From a virus: a DNA stretch of 64,000 nt. The position numbers and the translations under genes are program-made. The stretch covers positions 45,758 to 109,757 of IMG/VR virus record IMGVR_UViG_3300027759_000003; one strand, 5' to 3'. Shown here piece by piece: positions 60,091 to 64,000 of the stretch (positions are counted from its first letter, which is position 1; every line of letters begins with the position of its first letter). The notes below the pieces were generated by a model, which made no database searches, was not told the origin of the DNA, and saw only the letters and a list, made by a program, of their open reading frames with translations.

Positions 60091-60537
60091 ATGGCTAGAA
60101 CATCACTTTCAGCAGTTAAAGCACTATTTCAAACTGGAGATCGACCAACCCAGGAAAACTATGTTGATTTAATTGATACCCTGTCAGCCCAAGCAACAGA
60201 TTTAGGCAGTAATGGAAATAACGAATCAACAATAACTGGTATTGAAAATTCAACAGTATTTGACAACTTTTTAGCAAGCGAATTTAGATCAATGAGATAT
60301 GTAATCTCAATTAAAAAGACTTCTGGTGGCGCAAATAAATTTTACGCCACAGAGATGAATATTCTTGTAGATGGAACAGACGTTTCAGTTACAGAATATG
60401 CAACGATAGACAACGATGGGAATATTGGCACCATCTCTGTTTCAAGGGCTGGGGATACAGTTTCACTAACTGTGGTTCCAGTGGGCGGACAAACCCCTAT
60501 AACTCTACGCTACATGCGTATGGGATTAAAGGCTTAA
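60091..60537 (+). CDS. Fibre protein with C-terminal knob shared with 60553
   Basis: 148 residues. The N-terminal helix has ALFQTGDRPTQENYVDLIDTLSAQ. The C-terminal knob RYVISIKKTSGGANKFYATEMNILVDGTDVSVTEYATI ... LRYMRMGLKA is the same domain as the end of 60553 (KYIVQMKKGNDIEVIELLV). Confidence 0.7.
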   Translation: MARTSLSAVKALFQTGDRPTQENYVDLIDTLSAQATDLGSNGNNESTITGIENSTVFDNFLASEFRSMRYVISIKKTSGGANKFYATEMNILVDGTDVSVTEYATIDNDGNIGTISVSRAGDTVSLTVVPVGGQTPITLRYMRMGLKA

Positions 60538-60552
60538 CCAAGGAGATAAAAG

Positions 60553-62733
60553 ATGGCAACCGTAACAAAAGATTTTAGAGTAAAAGCGGGACTGGTAGTT
60601 GAAGGATCAACTGCGACCGTTAATGGAAAGAACATAATCACAGCAGGCACAGTAGATGCTAAGGGTGATTTAATTGTTGGTAGCGCAGACGATGCAGTTG
60701 CTCGTTTAGGAATTGGCACAAATGGTCAAGTACTTACAGCAAACTCATCTGCTACATATGGTGTTGAATGGTCAGCCCCAGCAGCAGTTGGAGTATTTGA
60801 TACACAGATTACATTTGAAGGTGCAACAGCAGACGCTTATGAGACAACACTTACAGTAGTTGACCCAACAGCAGACCGTACAATTACACTTCCAAACGTA
60901 GATGGAACAGTTATTACTACTGGAGATACTGGAACAGTTACAGCAACAATGCTTGCTTCAGATTCAGTAACTACCGCAAAAATTACAAATGCAAACGTAA
61001 CAGCAGCAAAACTTGCTTCAGACTCTGTAGAGACAGCAAAGATTGTTGATGCTAACGTAACAGCAGCAAAACTTGCTGCAGACTCAGTTACAACTGCAAA
61101 AATTGTTGACTCAAATGTTACAGCAGCAAAATTGGCTGCAGACTCAGTTACAACAGCAAAAATTCTTGATGCTAACGTAACAGATGCAAAACTTGCATCA
61201 AACTCAGTTACAAATGCTAAGATTGCAGATTCAGCAGTTGATACAGCAGAGATTGCAAACAATGCAGTAACTACAGCAAAAATTACAGACTTAAACGTAA
61301 CTACTGGTAAACTTGCAGCAGGCGCAGTAACAACAGCAAAGATTACAGATGCTAACGTAACCGCTGCTAAACTTGCTGCAGACTCTGTAGAAACAGCAAA
61401 GATTGTAGATGGCGCAGTAACTTCTGCAAAGATTGCTAACGATACAATCGTAGATGCTGACATTAACTCAGCAGCAGCAATTGCTCAGTCAAAAATTTCA
61501 GGATTGACAACAGACCTTGGCAACAAACTAGCACTTGCTGGTGGAACAATGTCTGGCGCAATCGCAATGGGCACAAACAAGATTACAGGTCTTGGAGATC
61601 CAACATCTGCACAAGATGCAGCAACAAAGAATTATGTAGACGGTGTTGCTCAAGGTTTAGATATTAAAGCCTCTGTTCTTTCAGCAACAACAGCACAATT
61701 AACTGGTGTAACTTATAATGATGGAACCTTTACAGCAAATGCCACTGGTCTATATTATATAGATAATCAAATGGGTGGGCCAGGAACAAGATTTCTTGTA
61801 AAAAATCAAACCGATACAGCACAAAATGGTATTTATGAAACAACTGTTCTTGGCTCTGATGGATCAAGAGGCGCAGCAGCAGCATCAGTGTTTACTAGAA
61901 CAACTGATGCCAACAGCATAGGTAATGATTTAACTAGAGGTTCATTTGTATACGTAGAAGCAGGAGATACAAATGCTGGCAAAGGATTTGTTGCTACTGA
62001 AGCAATTGCTGAAAATGGTCAGAATACCTGGGCTCAGTTCTCAGGTGCTGGAACATTTGTTGCAGGTAATGGTTTAACACTAACTGGTAATTCATTTAGC
62101 ATTAATACAACTATTACAGCAGATCTTTCTACCGCTCAAACACTAACAAACAAGACACTTACATCACCAACATTAACAACTCCAAACCTTGGAACACCAA
62201 GTGCATTAACACTTACAAATGCAACTGGTCTTCCAGTATCAACTGGTATCTCAGGTCTTGGAACTGGAGTAGCAACATTCCTTGCAACTCCATCTTCTGC
62301 AAACCTTGCATCAGCATTAACTGATGAATCAGGATCTTCAACAGTAGCATTTACTAATAGTCCAACTTTTGTTACACCAACTCTTGGTGCAGCAGCAGCG
62401 ACAAGTATTGCTCTTCCAGATGTTCTTCTTGGTTCTGCTCTTGCTACCGCTTCAACTTCAGCAACAACAATTGATACATGGTCAGCAACAACATACTCAA
62501 GTGCTAAATATATCGTACAAATGAAAAAAGGTAATGATATTGAAGTAATTGAATTACTTGTTACAGTTGATGGATCAAATAACGTTTACTTAACAGAATA
62601 TGCAGATGTAATTAGCAATGCCGAACTAGGAACAACTAACGCTGTTTACAGCGGTGGAAACGTTCTTCTTCAAGTAACTGGTGCATCAGCAGATACTGCT
62701 GTTAAAGTAAGCAAAACTTATATCGAAGCATAA
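60553..62733 (+). CDS. Long repeat tail-fibre protein
   Basis: 726 residues. The start MATVTKDFRVKAGLVVEG is shared with 62753, followed by AKGDLIVGSADDAVARLGIGTNGQVLTAN. About 20 short repeats of the type VTTAKITDANVTAAKLAADS (about 130-310) should form a beta-stacked shaft. Then come KNYVDGVAQGLDIKASV, a T4/cyanophage-type fibre module with RFLVKNQTDTAQNGIYETTV, TLTNKTLTSPTLTTPNLG repeats and a knob shared with 60091. RBS AAGGAG. A main receptor-binding or whisker-like fibre. Confidence 0.82.
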   Translation: MATVTKDFRVKAGLVVEGSTATVNGKNIITAGTVDAKGDLIVGSADDAVARLGIGTNGQVLTANSSATYGVEWSAPAAVGVFDTQITFEGATADAYETTLTVVDPTADRTITLPNVDGTVITTGDTGTVTATMLASDSVTTAKITNANVTAAKLASDSVETAKIVDANVTAAKLAADSVTTAKIVDSNVTAAKLAADSVTTAKILDANVTDAKLASNSVTNAKIADSAVDTAEIANNAVTTAKITDLNVTTGKLAAGAVTTAKITDANVTAAKLAADSVETAKIVDGAVTSAKIANDTIVDADINSAAAIAQSKISGLTTDLGNKLALAGGTMSGAIAMGTNKITGLGDPTSAQDAATKNYVDGVAQGLDIKASVLSATTAQLTGVTYNDGTFTANATGLYYIDNQMGGPGTRFLVKNQTDTAQNGIYETTVLGSDGSRGAAAASVFTRTTDANSIGNDLTRGSFVYVEAGDTNAGKGFVATEAIAENGQNTWAQFSGAGTFVAGNGLTLTGNSFSINTTITADLSTAQTLTNKTLTSPTLTTPNLGTPSALTLTNATGLPVSTGISGLGTGVATFLATPSSANLASALTDESGSSTVAFTNSPTFVTPTLGAAAATSIALPDVLLGSALATASTSATTIDTWSATTYSSAKYIVQMKKGNDIEVIELLVTVDGSNNVYLTEYADVISNAELGTTNAVYSGGNVLLQVTGASADTAVKVSKTYIEA
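60950..61460 (+). repeat. Tandem fibre repeats
   Basis: Repeats of about 60 bp such as GCAACAGCAAAGATT / AACGTAACAGCAGCAAAACT code the VTTAKIxDANVTAAKLA unit. Several copies are nearly identical in DNA. Confidence 0.85.
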
Positions 62734-62752
62734 AAAGAAATAGAGGTCGGAA

Positions 62753-63211
62753 GTGGCAACAGTAAACAAAGACTTTAAAGTAAAGCACGGGATAAACGTA
62801 GCCCTTGGCGGTACTTTTGGATCAACAGTCACAGTTGCCACTCCTACTGAAAATTCACATGCAGCAACAAAACTATATGTAGATACAGCGGTTGGAACCC
62901 CAACGATTCCTGCAGGATTAACAGCACCAGTATCACCAAGTAATGGTGGGTTATGGTTTGATACGTTAACTGAAAGACTTCACGTTTACTACAGTGGAGA
63001 ATGGTATCCAATGGCTACTCTTGAAGATGCAGAAGTTCTTCAAGACCACATTCATGATACAGCAATTGACGGTAGTGGATTAATTGTCAGCACTTTTATT
63101 AGTGGTGGAGCATATAACGAACCTGGAGTTCTTGTTAGTGCGGGGTTATACAATACAGCATCATTTGAAGCAACATATGATGGTGGAACGGCTATAGATA
63201 ATTTTAATTAA
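62753..63211 (+). CDS. Fibre protein
   Basis: 152 residues from GTG 62753 after AGAGGTCGGAA. MATVNKDFKVKHGINVALGG start as in 60553; TENSHAATKLYVDTAVGTPTIP is a fibre link; SPSNGGLWFDTLTERLHVYYSGEWYPMA resembles the attachment motif of 27477. C-terminal short beta domain. Confidence 0.72.
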   Translation: MATVNKDFKVKHGINVALGGTFGSTVTVATPTENSHAATKLYVDTAVGTPTIPAGLTAPVSPSNGGLWFDTLTERLHVYYSGEWYPMATLEDAEVLQDHIHDTAIDGSGLIVSTFISGGAYNEPGVLVSAGLYNTASFEATYDGGTAIDNFN

Positions 63212-63251
63212 TTATCTGTTATAATATACATATACACCAAAGGAGTTATAA

Positions 63252-64000
63252 ATGGCAACTAGAATGCAACAGCGCAGAGGTACTGCAGCACAATGGACAT
63301 CTGCTAACCCAGTATTAAATGCTGGCGAAATGGGTTGGGAATCAGATACAAATAAATTTAAAATTGGTGATGGTACAAATCACTGGGCTGACATAGACTA
63401 CTTTGCCGATATTAACTCAACAGTTGATCCTTCTTTTGGTACAAGTATTACTTTTGAGGGCGCTACTGCTGACTCTTATGAAACTACCCTTGTAGTAACA
63501 GATCCAACTGCTGACCGTACAATTACACTTCCAAATGCAACTGGAACAGTTGTTCTTAAAGATTCAACTGATACATTTACTAATAAATCAATTTCTCTTG
63601 GTACAAACACTGTTACATCAACTCTTGCACAATTAAATACTGCAGTTTCTGATGCTGATGTAGCCTCTCTTGCTGGCACAGAAACTTTAACAAACAAGAC
63701 AATCTCACTTGCTTCAAACACTGTTACATCAACTCTTGCTCAATTAAATACAGCAATATCTGATGCAGATGTAGTTTCACTTGCAGGTTCAGAAACACTT
63801 ACAAATAAAACATTAACAAGCCCAGTAATTGCTGGAGCCAGTGTTACTGGACATATTATTCCAGCCACAAACAATACATATGACTTAGGCTCTGCTTCTT
63901 ATATGTTTAGAGATATATATGTTGGTCCAGGATCTTTATATGTTAACGGACAAAAAGTTCTTCAAACTGTCTCAGGTGACGTTATTATTACTGCCGATGC
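63252..64000 (+). CDS. Repeat tail-fibre protein, 3' end outside window
   Basis: The frame from ATG 63252 (RBS AAGGAG) is open to the window end, at least 249 residues, so the gene is truncated on the right. MATRMQQRRGTAAQWTSANPVLNAGEMGWESDTNKFKIGDGTNHW is a widespread phage-fibre N-terminal domain. Next are GATADSYETTLVVTDPTADRTITLPNATGTVV (also in 60553) and TLTNKTISL...VTSTLAQLNTAVSDADVASLAGTE repeats. Confidence 0.85.
   Translation, partial: MATRMQQRRGTAAQWTSANPVLNAGEMGWESDTNKFKIGDGTNHWADIDYFADINSTVDPSFGTSITFEGATADSYETTLVVTDPTADRTITLPNATGTVVLKDSTDTFTNKSISLGTNTVTSTLAQLNTAVSDADVASLAGTETLTNKTISLASNTVTSTLAQLNTAISDADVVSLAGSETLTNKTLTSPVIAGASVTGHIIPATNNTYDLGSASYMFRDIYVGPGSLYVNGQKVLQTVSGDVIITAD

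Noticed and set aside
60837-61463. 208-residue reverse-strand frame opposite the long repeat fibre
   Set aside because: Its periodic composition simply mirrors the fibre repeats; no promoter or ribosome site.
1-64000. Prophage, integrated element or insertion sequence
   Set aside because: No integrase, transposase or attachment-site pair was found, though the window is only part of the genome.

Overview
This window is part of a tailed double-stranded DNA phage (Caudoviricetes) that very probably infects an actinobacterium. No integrase, transposase, rRNA or host metabolic operon is visible. Almost all of it is tightly packed, often overlapping phage genes. The actinobacterial host is inferred from a complete WhiB-like Fe-S regulator (12312-12596), a DUF7455-type zinc protein (8490-8747), a gp88-family protein (38711-39439), a TIGR03299/DUF932 protein, leaderless genes, and CRP/GlxR-type palindromes. 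The AT-rich composition would fit phages of low-GC freshwater Actinobacteria; that is inference only.

Layout. 1-6.2 kb: two large Ala/Thr-rich surface or secreted proteins, then a lysis module (membrane proteins, a lipoprotein, a CHAP endolysin) and a proteasome-beta-like Ntn hydrolase. 7.4-13.7 kb: four tRNAs, then a rightward run of small auxiliary genes (Hsp20, zinc ribbons, thermonuclease, thioredoxin, WhiB, membrane peptides). 13.7-19.7 kb: a glycan island (six leftward sugar/glycan or methyl-transfer genes and one divergent Stealth-like gene). 19.7-21.7 kb: leftward small genes, several leaderless. 21.7-29.0 kb: four FN3 plus polyglycine fibre proteins with accessory genes. 29.5-42.7 kb: leftward small genes organised as many short promoter-gene-hairpin cassettes, with a tRNA-Asp. 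42.65-43.12 kb: divergent control region with DnaA boxes and CRP-like sites, a candidate origin. 43.1-44.8 kb: rightward tiny genes. 45.1-64 kb: fibre and adhesin region (collagen-like stalk, BppU-like domains, polyproline protein, a prolyl hydroxylase with a GT60-like glycosyltransferase, three more FN3-polyglycine proteins, a domain-swapped relative, a secreted muralytic enzyme, and long repeat fibres running off the right edge).

How it may work together. Most of the right-hand and central coding capacity builds an unusually large host-recognition apparatus: seven FN3-polyglycine paralogues plus collagen-like and repeat fibres. Two sets of glycan enzymes could decorate either virion fibres or the host surface. 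The most interesting candidate system is the contiguous prolyl-4-hydroxylase / GT60-like / DUF6065-like set next to collagen-like and (ATPPP)n proteins, which suggests hydroxyproline-linked glycosylation of phage fibres. The second is regulatory: a shared promoter grammar of extended -10 boxes, TATAAT-N6-ATG leaderless starts on both strands, and CRP/GlxR-like palindromes in the leftward block.

Limits: functions were assigned by reading motifs, with no database search. Many small genes are supported only by frame, overlap and start signals.
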